64,000 bases of DNA from an uncultured Prevotella sp. (GTDB taxonomy: Bacteria; Bacteroidota; Bacteroidia; Bacteroidales; Bacteroidaceae), in assembly GCA_934217675.1 (NCBI GenBank), contig CAKQCV010000003.1:1-64000 (forward strand), given 5' to 3'. Both the position numbers and the translations under genes were made by a program. Of the stretch, positions 8,933-18,318 are shown in pieces; the stretch's first letter is position 1, and every line of letters starts with the position of its first letter. Under the pieces are notes generated by a model. It made no database searches. It was not told the DNA's origin and saw only the letters and a program-made list of their open reading frames with translations.

Positions 8933-10357
8933 TTATAACAGTGGTGACAGCAGTCTTACGAGCGATTCCCACAGACGGTTGACAAACGGACGCTTTTGAC
9001 TTATCATCCTAAGAGTCACGTATGTGCTTTTCTTTATATCATTCATGAAAATTTGCTTGAAGCGTAGAGCCGTTTGCCTGTCGTAAATAAAGGCATTAGC
9101 CTCAAAATTGTTTTCAAAGCTACGGAAATCAATGTTAGTAGAACCACATGTGCATACACTGTCATCACAAATCAGAAGCTTTGAATGGTTGAACCCACCG
9201 CGATACAGATATACCTTCACTCCTGCCTGTATTGTTTCAAAGACATAAGAACGGCTTGCCCATTCCACGAATTTTGCGTCACCCCTTCGCGGAATCATTA
9301 TGCGTACATCGACCCCAGCAAGTGCAGCTATGCGCATTGCTGACATTACAGCTTCAGTTGGCAAGAAATATGGCGTTTCCATATATACATATTGGCGTGC
9401 TTCAAGTAATATTCTGACATACCCTTGCATGATATCTGGCCATGGACTCACCGGACTACTTGTCACAATCTGTATTATAATATCATTTTTTATGCTTCCC
9501 GACAGTTCCGGATAATATTTCCTGTCGGTTATAAGTTCCCTTGACACAAAATACCAATCCACGAGAAAAGCCCTTTGTATAGCGTAAACAGCACCTCCTT
9601 GAATCTTCAGATGAGTGTCACGCCATTTCTGTTTGCCATTGCCCACGATATATCTTTTTGCGATGTTCATTCCGCCGATGAATCCAACTTTACCGTCTAT
9701 AACGCAGAGTTTACGGTGATTGCGGTAATTCACCTTGCTTGTGAAAGCCGGGAACATCACAGGCATGAAAGGCTTTACCATGACACCGGCATCACGCATG
9801 CGGTTGAAGAAAGAGTCGTTAACGTTCCAGCATCCCACGTCGTCATATATAACCCTTACTTCCACACCTTCCTTTGCCTTGTCTATAAGAATGTCTGCAA
9901 GAAGTCTTCCCAGCGAATCATGATTGAAAATATAAACATCAAGGTGAATGTTTTTCTTTGCCTTTCCTATTTCTTGGAACAGACTGTTGAAGAACCCATA
10001 TCCGTCAGTATAGATGTCAACGGCATTATCTTTAAAAGGCAACGCCCAGTTTTGTGAAGCAAACAGCTTTACCAGTGTCTTGTTCTTTTCAGGAATGTTC
10101 AAATCCTTTTGGATAGCAAATTCAAGCATCGAACTCTTTGTAAGCAGGTCAAGACTATGCTGACTGATTAGTTTTTCCTTTCTTGTGTTCTGTCCGAAGA
10201 AGAAATACAGAATGATACCTATAACTGGCATGAACATGAGCACCATCACCCATGCCATGGTTTTCACCGGTTGCCGGTTGTCCATCAGCACTGAAACAAT
10301 AGTGCCGATAACCGTTGCCGAATAGACGAGAAATATAACCCAGTATAAGTATTCCAT
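8933..10357 (-). CDS. cls: Cardiolipin synthase (phospholipase D family)
   Basis: 474 residues. Two N-terminal membrane segments (MEYLYWVIFLVYSATVIG and WVMVLMFMPVIGIILYFFFG) form the PLDN anchor, then two PLD domains each carry an HKD motif: HRKLCVIDGKVGFIGG near residue 215 and HSKLLICDDSVCTCGS near 395. The enzyme condenses two phosphatidylglycerol molecules into cardiolipin in the inner membrane. It starts 5 bp after the dnaG stop and is the last gene of the operon that begins at 14136. Both catalytic motifs are intact. Confidence 0.93.
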   Translation of the reverse strand: MEYLYWVIFLVYSATVIGTIVSVLMDNRQPVKTMAWVMVLMFMPVIGIILYFFFGQNTRKEKLISQHSLDLLTKSSMLEFAIQKDLNIPEKNKTLVKLFASQNWALPFKDNAVDIYTDGYGFFNSLFQEIGKAKKNIHLDVYIFNHDSLGRLLADILIDKAKEGVEVRVIYDDVGCWNVNDSFFNRMRDAGVMVKPFMPVMFPAFTSKVNYRNHRKLCVIDGKVGFIGGMNIAKRYIVGNGKQKWRDTHLKIQGGAVYAIQRAFLVDWYFVSRELITDRKYYPELSGSIKNDIIIQIVTSSPVSPWPDIMQGYVRILLEARQYVYMETPYFLPTEAVMSAMRIAALAGVDVRIMIPRRGDAKFVEWASRSYVFETIQAGVKVYLYRGGFNHSKLLICDDSVCTCGSTNIDFRSFENNFEANAFIYDRQTALRFKQIFMNDIKKSTYVTLRMISQKRPFVNRLWESLVRLLSPLL

Positions 10358-10361
10358 ATTT

Positions 10362-12302
10362 TCAAACTATTATTTCGCTTCCCAATTCCTTTGCAATGGC
10401 ATTGCGCAGATTTTGTGTTTCTTGATACTCTTTTATGAGAAGAGTCATTTTCTCGCTGTCGTTCATGTTCTTCGATATTTCAGTTTTTAGCTGTTTCAGC
10501 TTCTCTTTAACGAAGTCCATGCGGAAATCCAGCACTAAATGCACAATTTGGTTTCTAAGCACATCCTCTCCAGATCGCAATTTTGCTCCTTTCCTCAACT
10601 GGAATTTGTCGAACGACATTTCTGTTGCCATCTTGCTGATTTCCATGTCAGGGTGTTTCATGAAGAACTCTTCAGCTTTAAATCCTGGGTCATCACTGTG
10701 GTCAACAGCTTCTTGAAGTATCTTGTTGTATATAGGAATAGTGAACGATAGTCCGTCGGTGCTCAGATCATAACTTATATACTGTGCCACATTAAGAGCC
10801 ACAGTCTGTCCGTCGGTAGTTTCCACATTGTCAAAAATAATCTTTTCGCCATTCCTCACCACAGCCTGTATAAGCATATATTCCACTTTCCTCTCCTGTT
10901 GCACGTCAGTGTTTTGCGACATCGTCACATTCGGCTTTGCGTTCAGCTGCTCTTGCCGTTGCTGCCGTTCCATTTCCCTTTTCTGTGCATCCTGTCCGCT
11001 ACGTATAAACTTGTTCATGGTAGCAATCAGTGTTGCCTCGTTTATACCGATGCGGTGTGCCGTATCTTGCAGATAAGTGGCACGCACAATTTGGTCTTCA
11101 ATTACAGAAATGCTTTTCACAATGCTGTTTATAGCCTCAGAACGCTTTATAGGGTCAGTAACCCCTTTAAGCAGGAAATCTGTTTTAAACTCTATCACGT
11201 CCTGCTGGTGGTCAAATATGTATTTTCTGAAGTCCTCGGCAGTATGCTTTCTTGCGAAACTGTCAGGGTCGTCCCCATCGGGCAGCAGCAGCACTTTCAC
11301 TTTCATCGCTTCAGCCAGCAGCATGTCTATGCCTCTCATTGCAGCATGTATTCCGGCAGCATCGCCATCATACAGCAACACGATGTTGTTTGTAAATCTG
11401 TGGAGCAGTCGGATTTGATGAACGCTAAGAGCAGTTCCAGAGTTTGCCACTACATTTTCTATTCCACACTGGTGCATGGATATGACGTCGGTATATCCCT
11501 CAACCATGTACACGCAATCCTCTTTTGCAATGGATTTCTTAGCCTGATATATACCGTACAGCTCTCGCTCCTTGTGGTAAATGTCAGAGTCTGGAGAGTT
11601 GATGTATTTCTGTTGCACCCCCTTTGTCCGGGCATCAAGCAGACGCCCTCCAAAAGCACGCACATTTCCGTTGACCCCAATCCATGGAAACATCACCCTC
11701 CCGGCGTATTTGTCGACAAGCTCACCGTTTTCGCGCTTGAAACACAATCCGGTAGCAATAAGAAACTTCTCGTTGTATCCCTTTTCCAATGCTGTTTGAG
11801 CCAATGCCCTTCTTGATGTTGGTGAGAATCCCAAATGAAATTTCTCAATGATATCATCTCTAAATCCGCGACTGCGAAAATATTGCATTCCGATAGCCCT
11901 GCCGTCAACATCATTAAGAAGAATATCGTGAAAATATTCCATTGCCCATTTGTTGACAATGAACATGCTTTCCCTGTCGTTTTGTTCCTGCTTCTCCTCA
12001 TCGCTCATTTCCCGCTCATGAATCTCAATATGAAATTTGTTGGCGAGCCATCTCAGAGCTTCAGGATACGTCATTTGTTCATGCTCCATGATGAAACTCA
12101 CCGGGTTAGCAGATTTCCCGCATGAGAAGCAGTGGCATATACCGCGAGCCGGTGATACATAGAAGGAAGGTGTCTTCTCGTTGTGGAACGGGCATAACCC
12201 CTTATAATTCGCTCCAACTTTTTTCAGTGAAACGAACTCTGACACCACATCATAAATATTTGCAGCTTCCTTAATCTTTTCTATGGTAGCGTGGTCAATC
12301 AT
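10362..12302 (-). CDS. dnaG: DNA primase
   Basis: 646 residues. The CHC2 zinc finger is at the N-terminus (GLCPFHNEKTPSFYVS and ICHCFSCGKSANP, about residues 35-75), followed by the catalytic core and the TOPRIM domain (CVYMVEGYTDVISMHQ, VANSGTALS, VLLYDGDAAGIHA, about 255-340) with the metal-binding acidic residues in place. The C-terminal third should bind the replicative helicase DnaB. It synthesises RNA primers at the replication fork. The gene abuts rsmD (1 bp from its stop) and is followed by cls, all leftward. Confidence 0.97.
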   Translation of the reverse strand: MIDHATIEKIKEAANIYDVVSEFVSLKKVGANYKGLCPFHNEKTPSFYVSPARGICHCFSCGKSANPVSFIMEHEQMTYPEALRWLANKFHIEIHEREMSDEEKQEQNDRESMFIVNKWAMEYFHDILLNDVDGRAIGMQYFRSRGFRDDIIEKFHLGFSPTSRRALAQTALEKGYNEKFLIATGLCFKRENGELVDKYAGRVMFPWIGVNGNVRAFGGRLLDARTKGVQQKYINSPDSDIYHKERELYGIYQAKKSIAKEDCVYMVEGYTDVISMHQCGIENVVANSGTALSVHQIRLLHRFTNNIVLLYDGDAAGIHAAMRGIDMLLAEAMKVKVLLLPDGDDPDSFARKHTAEDFRKYIFDHQQDVIEFKTDFLLKGVTDPIKRSEAINSIVKSISVIEDQIVRATYLQDTAHRIGINEATLIATMNKFIRSGQDAQKREMERQQRQEQLNAKPNVTMSQNTDVQQERKVEYMLIQAVVRNGEKIIFDNVETTDGQTVALNVAQYISYDLSTDGLSFTIPIYNKILQEAVDHSDDPGFKAEEFFMKHPDMEISKMATEMSFDKFQLRKGAKLRSGEDVLRNQIVHLVLDFRMDFVKEKLKQLKTEISKNMNDSEKMTLLIKEYQETQNLRNAIAKELGSEIIV

Positions 12303-12851
12303 TTATTTAGTGTTGTCCTCCCCTTTGAATATTGAAAAATTCACACTTCCATATTCCCTGTGCTCCACAAAGTGCGGATTATCAGAGAAATCATCTTTCT
12401 TTCCATGCTCAAAAACAAAGTATCCATCTGGCTTCAGCATATTTGCCTTGAACACGAGGTCTGGTATATTGTGCAGTTCTGGCAAAGCATACGGTGGATC
12501 GGCGAATATGAAGTCAAACTGCTGTTTGCATCCTTTTATAAACCGGAACACGTCACCGCGAATCGTTATACAGTTGTTGATGCTGAGTTTGTTTACACAT
12601 TGCTTTATGAAAGCATGATGGTCGCGGTCTGCCTCCACGCTGACTACCTGTTTGCATCCCCTCGACACCAGTTCCAGCGATATGCTTCCCGTTCCGGAAA
12701 ACAAGTCAAGAGCTGTTATATTCTCAAAGTCCACATATCCGTTCATCACATTGAAGATGTTCTCTTTGGCGAAGTCTGTTGTAGGTCGTGCCTTAAAAGA
12801 GCGTGGCACTTCAAATCGCCTTCCTTTATATATACCTGTAATTATTCTCAT
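12303..12851 (-). CDS. rsmD: 16S rRNA (guanine966-N2)-methyltransferase RsmD
   Basis: 182 residues, the normal length. It opens with the RsmD signature MRIITGIYKGRRFEVP and RPTTDFAKENIFN, then the SAM-binding motif LDLFSGTGSISLELVSRG (about residues 50-67) and the catalytic NPPY-type motif as FADPPYAL (about 120). It methylates N2 of G966 in 16S rRNA in the small ribosomal subunit. Sits between DUF3822 (18 bp upstream) and dnaG. Confidence 0.94.
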   Translation of the reverse strand: MRIITGIYKGRRFEVPRSFKARPTTDFAKENIFNVMNGYVDFENITALDLFSGTGSISLELVSRGCKQVVSVEADRDHHAFIKQCVNKLSINNCITIRGDVFRFIKGCKQQFDFIFADPPYALPELHNIPDLVFKANMLKPDGYFVFEHGKKDDFSDNPHFVEHREYGSVNFSIFKGEDNTK

Positions 12852-12869
12852 ATATAGATTATCCTTTCA

Positions 12870-13676
12870 TTATTTTAGTAATGTAGTGATAAGGTCGAAC
12901 TGAATACCGTCTATCAGTGTAAGCTGCTGGCGGTTAAAGTCTGCCGTTGCCTTTATCTTGTATACGTTTTCCACGAATTTATGCAGCTCGTCAATGAGCT
13001 GGTCGGTGCTGTTGAAGTTTCCGAGCAGAAACACGTCATCCTTCTTAGCATTCATTCCGAGCTGTTGCCATGCAGCAAGAATATAGTATGCTGCATCGTT
13101 TGCCGTTGTAGCTTTGAAAATATTGCAGAATCTGAATCTGTTTTTCTTGAAGCTGCACACGTCCATTTTGTTGTCGTGGAAGTATGCATAAATCTTCTCG
13201 TTGGTTCCCGTATTGCTTCTTCTTTGCAGATACTGCCATACAGATGCACATACGGGGTGAATCTTTATGTCAGAGAAATTGTCGGTAAGAACCATTCTCA
13301 AATCCTTGTTCAGCGAGTATAGTGCCACAGTATTCACCGATGGCAAAATAGTGGCAAGAACGGCACAGTTTTCTTGTCCAGTTACAGAATATCGGTATAT
13401 AACCTCTTTGCTGCGTTCGTCATATTCTTCTATGGGTACCATTATCGTAGGCGAGTCGAGCAGCACCAGCACTCTTTTCCAAGAGTTAAGATCGAGGCTT
13501 TCGTCTTTCAAAGCCTCTCTTAGGTTGGCAGCTATCGAAATGCCGTTTTTTGTTTGGTATGGCAAGTAAACAAACTTCCCCTCAGCATTCTTGTGTACAA
13601 ATGTTAAAGAGTTTTGTCCCACTCTTATTGTCAGCCTCTCTTCCTTCTGTATTATGTTATTCCCAGTTTCCTGCAT
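12870..13676 (-). CDS. DUF3822 family protein
   Basis: 268 residues from ATG 13676 (MQETGNNIIQKEERLTIRVG). A longer frame would need a TTG start at 13703. Even so, the start lies 20 bp inside the end of the preceding gene, suggesting translational coupling. The protein has an actin-like/ASKHA look (LTIRVGQNSLTFV at the start, FLLGNFNSTDQLIDEL near the end) and matches the Bacteroidetes-restricted DUF3822 family, usually found beside rsmD. Its function is not known; the conserved neighbourhood (rsmD, dnaG) suggests a housekeeping role. Confidence 0.8.
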   Translation of the reverse strand: MQETGNNIIQKEERLTIRVGQNSLTFVHKNAEGKFVYLPYQTKNGISIAANLREALKDESLDLNSWKRVLVLLDSPTIMVPIEEYDERSKEVIYRYSVTGQENCAVLATILPSVNTVALYSLNKDLRMVLTDNFSDIKIHPVCASVWQYLQRRSNTGTNEKIYAYFHDNKMDVCSFKKNRFRFCNIFKATTANDAAYYILAAWQQLGMNAKKDDVFLLGNFNSTDQLIDELHKFVENVYKIKATADFNRQQLTLIDGIQFDLITTLLK

Positions 13677-14136
13677 TGTCGTTAGGTGTTGTGATATCTC
13701 CAAATTTCAGTCCCGGATATTCTCCACGGGTGTTTGCATCTTCAGTAATCTCTGCAATTTTCTTTTCGTCCAAGCCGTTGAGGTATATGTTATATGTTGT
13801 TCCACATTCCATTAACGAGGTTGTGGTTCCTGATTTACCTGTATGCACAGTAGTTGTCAGTTCAAACTTTGCTTTCTGTGAGAAGGGAACATACTGTATG
13901 GAATCGTCAATCAGCTTGTTCCCCACCAATTTGTTGAAGTCGGCTGTATATATGCCGTATTTCTGCTTATATGCCTCCTCAGCCTTTCTGATGGTTACAA
14001 GTCTTTCTTTAACGGTCTTTTCCCTTTTTGTCTTCTGATTGTCAAAGCTCATAGGGGCATATACACTTGCCACACACAGCACAAGCAGTGCAGCCACGAT
14101 AGCTGAAAGTATATAGTTAAGCTTTATTTTTATCAT
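13657..14136 (-). CDS. Small membrane-anchored protein of unknown function
   Basis: 159 residues. One N-terminal membrane segment (residues 8-27, ILSAIVAALLVLCVASVYAP) followed by a soluble part with a charged helix (KTKREKTVKERLVTIRKAEEAYKQKYG) and a beta-rich end. The long amphipathic helix after the membrane segment, followed by YTADFNKLVGNKL, is reminiscent of pseudopilin-like proteins, but I see no prepilin peptidase site of the G-F-x-x-x-E type, so I do not assign it. It is the first gene of the DUF3822-rsmD-dnaG-cls operon. Confidence 0.7.
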   Translation of the reverse strand: MIKIKLNYILSAIVAALLVLCVASVYAPMSFDNQKTKREKTVKERLVTIRKAEEAYKQKYGIYTADFNKLVGNKLIDDSIQYVPFSQKAKFELTTTVHTGKSGTTTSLMECGTTYNIYLNGLDEKKIAEITEDANTRGEYPGLKFGDITTPNDNAGNWE

Positions 14137-14140
14137 ATCC

Positions 14141-14171
14141 TTTGTATTGAACGTAATTTTCCGTACTTTTG
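14141..14171 (+). promoter_or_regulatory. Promoter for the RecD-like helicase gene
   Basis: TTTG (14141-14144), 19 bp, TACTTTTG (14164-14171): full match to the Bacteroidetes promoter. It lies just upstream of ATG 14136 of the opposite gene, so the two divergent promoters are face to face. Confidence 0.75.
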
Positions 14172-14199
14172 CATGCCTTGCAAAGACACCCGATTAATG

Positions 14200-14230
14200 C
14201 AAATTTACGGCAATAATTCGTAATATCAAA
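14200..14230 (-). promoter_or_regulatory. Promoter for the dnaG-cls operon
   Basis: On the minus strand, TTTG (14230-14227), 19 bp, TAAATTTG (14207-14200). Predicted start about 57 nt upstream of ATG 14136. It transcribes through the divergent promoter at 14141-14171. Confidence 0.75.
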
Positions 14231-14248
14231 GTTTTGGCTGAAAATATA

Positions 14249-15730
14249 ATGACTATAGATGAACTTTATCAAAGAATAGTGAAAGAGTTCGGATTTGTTC
14301 CTACTGATGAACAGAAACAAGCCGTTCTCGTTTTTTGTCGTTTCTTGGCAAGCCGTGCCAATCGTCCGGTAATGGTTTTGTGTGGCTCTGCCGGTACTGG
14401 CAAGACTTCGCTTTCTGCCGCTATGGTAAAGACATTGGTGACGCTACACCAAAAGGTTGTGTTGCTTGCGCCCACGGGGCGTGCAGCAAAGGTGTTGTCG
14501 CTGAATGCCGGGATGCCGGCTTTCACCATCCATCGTCATATATATCGGCAGAAAACCTTTACTGGCGATATGACAGGGTTCAACCTTAATTTCAACAAGC
14601 AGCGCGATACATTGTTTGTTGTAGATGAGGCATCAATGATTTCCAATGATTCCTTTTCTGGAGGCACTGGGCAGTTTGGTAGCGGTTGCTTGCTCGATGA
14701 TTTGATGGAGTATGTTTATTCTGGAGATAACTGTCGGTTGATGTTTGTAGGCGATCGTGCCCAACTGCCGCCAGTCGGCGAAGAAGAGTCACCGGCACTT
14801 ATGGTTGATCTTATTGCCGGGACTTACGGACTTGACATGTATGCTGTGAACATCAGCGAAGTGTTACGCCAGGCTTCTGATTCAGGTATACTTTACAATG
14901 CCAATATTATTCGCCAGATGATAACCCATGATGAGGTTACACAGCTTCCACAGATCCATTTCAAAGGTTTTGCCGACATAGTTATGGTTCCTGGCGATGA
15001 GCTGATAGAAAGTCTTGCCGGTAGCTACGCCCATGTGGGATATGATGAAACAATGGTAGTTACTCGGAGCAACAAGCGTGCCAACATATACAACAATGGT
15101 ATAAGGAACATGGTGCTGGGCAGAGAAGATGAGCTTACTCCTGGCGACATGTTGATGATTGTCAGGAACAATTACTATTGGACTGCCGTTTCAGCTCCAG
15201 CAGGCGATGTTGAAGCCTGTCGTAGCAGGAGTATTGCATTTATAGCCAATGGCGATCGTGCTAAGGTGCGTAGAGTTCGTAACGTGCAGAATTTGTATGG
15301 CTTTCGCTTTGCCGACCTTTCATTAGAGTTTCCTGATTACGATGGTTATGAGCTTGATGCCACGGTGGTTCTTGATTCGTTGCAGTCGGAGTCGCCATCG
15401 TTGACGCATGAGCAAAGTGATCAATTGTTTAATGGCGTACTTGCTGACTATTCAGATATATCATTAAAGGCAGACCGCATGAAGCATGTGCGTACAGACA
15501 AATATTACAATGCTTTGCAAGTAAAGTTTGCCTATGCCATAACTTGCCATAAAGCTCAAGGTGGGCAGTGGGCACACGTTTATTTGGACCAAGGCTACAT
15601 GACCGACGATATGCTCACTCCCGACTACATACATTGGCTGTACACGGCATTCACCCGTGCCACAGAAAAGCTCTTTCTTGTGAACTGGCCTAAGACACAG
15701 ACTGCATACGATAAGGAGAATAAGCTTTGA
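14249..15730 (+). CDS. RecD-like ATP-dependent DNA helicase (AAA_30/UvrD_C_2)
   Basis: 493 residues from ATG 14249 (MTIDELYQRIVKEFG); a longer frame would start with TTG. Superfamily 1 helicase motifs are in order: Walker A CGSAGTGKTSL (about residue 50), Walker B FVVDEASMIS (about 125), VGDRAQLPPVGEEESPAL (motif III), and C-terminal YAITCHKAQGGQW and LYTAFTRATEKLFLV (motifs V-VI, UvrD_C_2). It lacks the long N-terminal domain of full RecD2, so it is the short Bacteroidetes exodeoxyribonuclease V alpha-like helicase. Probable role in DNA repair or recombination. Confidence 0.88.
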   Translation: MTIDELYQRIVKEFGFVPTDEQKQAVLVFCRFLASRANRPVMVLCGSAGTGKTSLSAAMVKTLVTLHQKVVLLAPTGRAAKVLSLNAGMPAFTIHRHIYRQKTFTGDMTGFNLNFNKQRDTLFVVDEASMISNDSFSGGTGQFGSGCLLDDLMEYVYSGDNCRLMFVGDRAQLPPVGEEESPALMVDLIAGTYGLDMYAVNISEVLRQASDSGILYNANIIRQMITHDEVTQLPQIHFKGFADIVMVPGDELIESLAGSYAHVGYDETMVVTRSNKRANIYNNGIRNMVLGREDELTPGDMLMIVRNNYYWTAVSAPAGDVEACRSRSIAFIANGDRAKVRRVRNVQNLYGFRFADLSLEFPDYDGYELDATVVLDSLQSESPSLTHEQSDQLFNGVLADYSDISLKADRMKHVRTDKYYNALQVKFAYAITCHKAQGGQWAHVYLDQGYMTDDMLTPDYIHWLYTAFTRATEKLFLVNWPKTQTAYDKENKL

Positions 15731-15757
15731 TTTGACAGTCTGTATTGCCACTTAATG

Positions 15758-16138
15758 CTAAAAATTGATTTTCTTGAGTATAGTCATGTATAGAGGTTCT
15801 TTGTCCAAAATGATATTAACATTTTCTAATGTATTATCTATGTGTGGTTGTGCATCTAAAAATCTAATTTTGAATCTTGTATATTGAGTTTCATAAATTG
15901 TTGTATCAATGATTGCTTTTTGGCTAAAAGAATTATTGAATTCAATGCTTATAGTATTACTGTCATTTAATGTTATATAATTGGAAGGTACAAATAATTC
16001 GAACGGCTTGTTTTGGTGCGCTAATAATAGTGCATTTATACGTGGTGATGGTTTTAGTGATACAGAAACAGTAATAATAATGCCTATTAATAAAGGTAGG
16101 ATAATGAATATTCCGTATTTGAATAAAAGATGTTTCAT
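15758..16138 (-). CDS. Small single-pass membrane protein at the end of the RiPP operon
   Basis: 126 residues. One N-terminal membrane segment (residues about 8-27, YGIFIILPLLIGIIITVSVS), then about 95 residues that should lie in the periplasm and look beta-rich. The ATG overlaps the stop of the C39 ABC transporter gene by 4 bp, so it is translationally coupled to it. In related export systems this position is held by a HlyD-type membrane fusion protein of about 400 residues; this one is far too short and lacks the coiled-coil arm. It could be a reduced adaptor or an immunity protein. Family not recognised. Confidence 0.65.
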   Translation of the reverse strand: MKHLLFKYGIFIILPLLIGIIITVSVSLKPSPRINALLLAHQNKPFELFVPSNYITLNDSNTISIEFNNSFSQKAIIDTTIYETQYTRFKIRFLDAQPHIDNTLENVNIILDKEPLYMTILKKINF

Positions 16139-18312
16139 TCTTTAGCAAGATTTAATTGATTATATACTAAACTGTAATAATATCCCTTTTTTGCAACTAA
16201 TGATTCATGTGTTCCTTCTTCTACTATTTCACCATGTCTAAGAACAAGAATTTTGTCTGCTTTGCATACTGTACTAAGTCTATGGGCAATAATTATTCTT
16301 GTTCTATCATTGAAATTATCTTCAATATTTTTTGTAATGCAGGCTTCATTTTCTGCATCAAGTGAGGATGTAGCTTCGTCCATCATCAATATTTGGGGAT
16401 CCTTATATAATGCACGTGCTATCATTATTCGTTGTTTTTCACCACCACTTATTCCAATGCCGTCTATGCCGATTTTTGTATTTATGCCGAGAGGATGGTT
16501 CGATACAAATTCGTCAAGACATGCAATATGTATTATGTTATTGATTTTTTTCTCGTCAAAAGCTTCTCCCATGGTTATGTTTTGTTGTACTGTGCCTGAA
16601 AATATAAAGTTATCTTGCATAACAATACCAGTATGCTTTCGTATTGATTTTGCAGATATATTTTGTACATCCATATCATTAAATAATATTTTTCCGGATA
16701 TAGGAGTATAAAACTTCAGCAGAAGTTTCATGAGAGTAGTTTTCCCACTTCCGCTTTCTCCTACTATAGCGACCATGCTCTTTGGTGGTATTGATAATGT
16801 TATGTTATTCAGAACTTTTTTATTAAGGCAGTCATCGTAGTTGAAAGAAACATTATGTAATTCTATGCGATAATCAATGTCGTTGGTGATAGGAGATAAT
16901 TTATTAGTGTCTTCAGATTGTGTTTGGTGAACTTCCTGTGCTCTTTCCATACTTATTTTTGCATTTTGGTAATCTTGAATAATATTGATTAACTGACTCA
17001 AAGGATTGCTTACCATTCCTATAATAGTACTGATACTCATCATCATTCCAAATGTTAGGTTGCCTTTAATAACAGAATAAGCGACCCAATATGTTATTAT
17101 AATGTCGCGGATTTGTCCGATTGCTACACCCCCAATAGATTGTATTTGTCCGAGTTTCAATGATTTTTGGTTTATGTCAAATTGTTTATTTTGAATCTTT
17201 TTCCATTCTTGCAATTTGTAATCTTCACAGTTGTTAAGTTTAATATCAGTTATCCCAGACATCATCTCATAAATGATATTTTGGTTTTCTATATTTATAT
17301 GAAATTGTTCATAGTTAATGGCTTTACGCCTATTAAAAAAAAATATTATCCAAAGACAGCTAACAATAGTAAAGAAAATAAACGTACAAAATATTTGAAA
17401 GTCGTAGCAAGCTATTACGAATAAATAGAAAGGGACGATGCATAGCGAAAAGAAAGAGCATAAGGTATCGCCTGTAAGAAATTGTTGAAGGCGTAAATTG
17501 TCATTCATTCTTTGCTGATAATCTCCAATAGTCTTTGTGTCAAAGAATGTAATAGGTAATCTGAATAATTTATACAGATATTCGCTAAGGATGTTAATAC
17601 TAATGTTAGTACCCATATATAGTGACATCCATTTTTCTGTTATATTGGTAATGAAAGTACCTGTGAAAATAGCGAGTTGTGCAATTAGAATTGTTGTAAC
17701 CATGCTAATATTTTCAGAAAAAATACCATCATCAACGACAGCTTGGGTCAGAAAAGGAGATATAAAACCTAATGCAGCACTTATTGTCAATGCTATAAAT
17801 AGCTGTATAAGTTGTAGTTTGTATGGAAGAATATATTTTTTGAAGAAGTTACAAAAGCTATTGTCTGCTTTTACTTCATTCATCGAAAAGAATTTGTTCT
17901 CCGGTTCAACAGCAATGACTATACCTTTGCTTTTATTCTCCCAATGTTCTATGAAATCTTTTAAATTCAGTTTTTGCCATCCAAATGCAGGATTGGCAAT
18001 TATAAATTGAGCTTTTTCGAAAGTCTTTCCTTTAATTTTGTTTAGTACAACAAAATGATTCTGTTCCCAATGTAGTACAACAGGTAATGGAAAATCATCA
18101 TATAGCTGTTTGGAGGTTATTTCAAAAGACATACTTTTTATACCAATAAAATCAAGTGCCTTTCTTATTCCTGTTATACTCACACCTTCGCGAGTAAGGT
18201 GTGAGTGCTGTCTAATATATTGAAGAGAAAATTCTTTTCCGAAATGAGAGGCTATCATCTTGACACATGCTGGTCCACAATCCATTCGGTCGAACTGTCT
18301 TGTTAGCTTCAT
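16135..18312 (-). CDS. C39 peptidase-containing ABC transporter for peptide maturation and export
   Basis: 725 residues. Residues 1-130 are a C39 cysteine peptidase: Cys12 in DRMDCGPAC and His86 in EQNHFVVL. The third triad residue, normally Asp in a D-P motif, is Asn107 here (IIANPAFGW). Six membrane segments follow (about 155-440), then the ABC ATPase: Walker A VGESGSGKTT, Q-loop VMQDNFIF, signature ISGGEKQR, Walker B ILMMDEATSSLD, and H-loop IIAHRLS. Such transporters cut the leader after a double Gly and export the core across the inner membrane. The precursor at 21279 has the matching site. AT-rich like the rest of this operon. Confidence 0.93.
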   Translation of the reverse strand: MKLTRQFDRMDCGPACVKMIASHFGKEFSLQYIRQHSHLTREGVSITGIRKALDFIGIKSMSFEITSKQLYDDFPLPVVLHWEQNHFVVLNKIKGKTFEKAQFIIANPAFGWQKLNLKDFIEHWENKSKGIVIAVEPENKFFSMNEVKADNSFCNFFKKYILPYKLQLIQLFIALTISAALGFISPFLTQAVVDDGIFSENISMVTTILIAQLAIFTGTFITNITEKWMSLYMGTNISINILSEYLYKLFRLPITFFDTKTIGDYQQRMNDNLRLQQFLTGDTLCSFFSLCIVPFYLFVIACYDFQIFCTFIFFTIVSCLWIIFFFNRRKAINYEQFHINIENQNIIYEMMSGITDIKLNNCEDYKLQEWKKIQNKQFDINQKSLKLGQIQSIGGVAIGQIRDIIITYWVAYSVIKGNLTFGMMMSISTIIGMVSNPLSQLINIIQDYQNAKISMERAQEVHQTQSEDTNKLSPITNDIDYRIELHNVSFNYDDCLNKKVLNNITLSIPPKSMVAIVGESGSGKTTLMKLLLKFYTPISGKILFNDMDVQNISAKSIRKHTGIVMQDNFIFSGTVQQNITMGEAFDEKKINNIIHIACLDEFVSNHPLGINTKIGIDGIGISGGEKQRIMIARALYKDPQILMMDEATSSLDAENEACITKNIEDNFNDRTRIIIAHRLSTVCKADKILVLRHGEIVEEGTHESLVAKKGYYYSLVYNQLNLAKE

Positions 18313-18318
18313 AATAAA

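Noticed and set aside
10899..11816. 305-codon frame opposite dnaG
   Set aside because: Shadow of the well-conserved primase; no family features.
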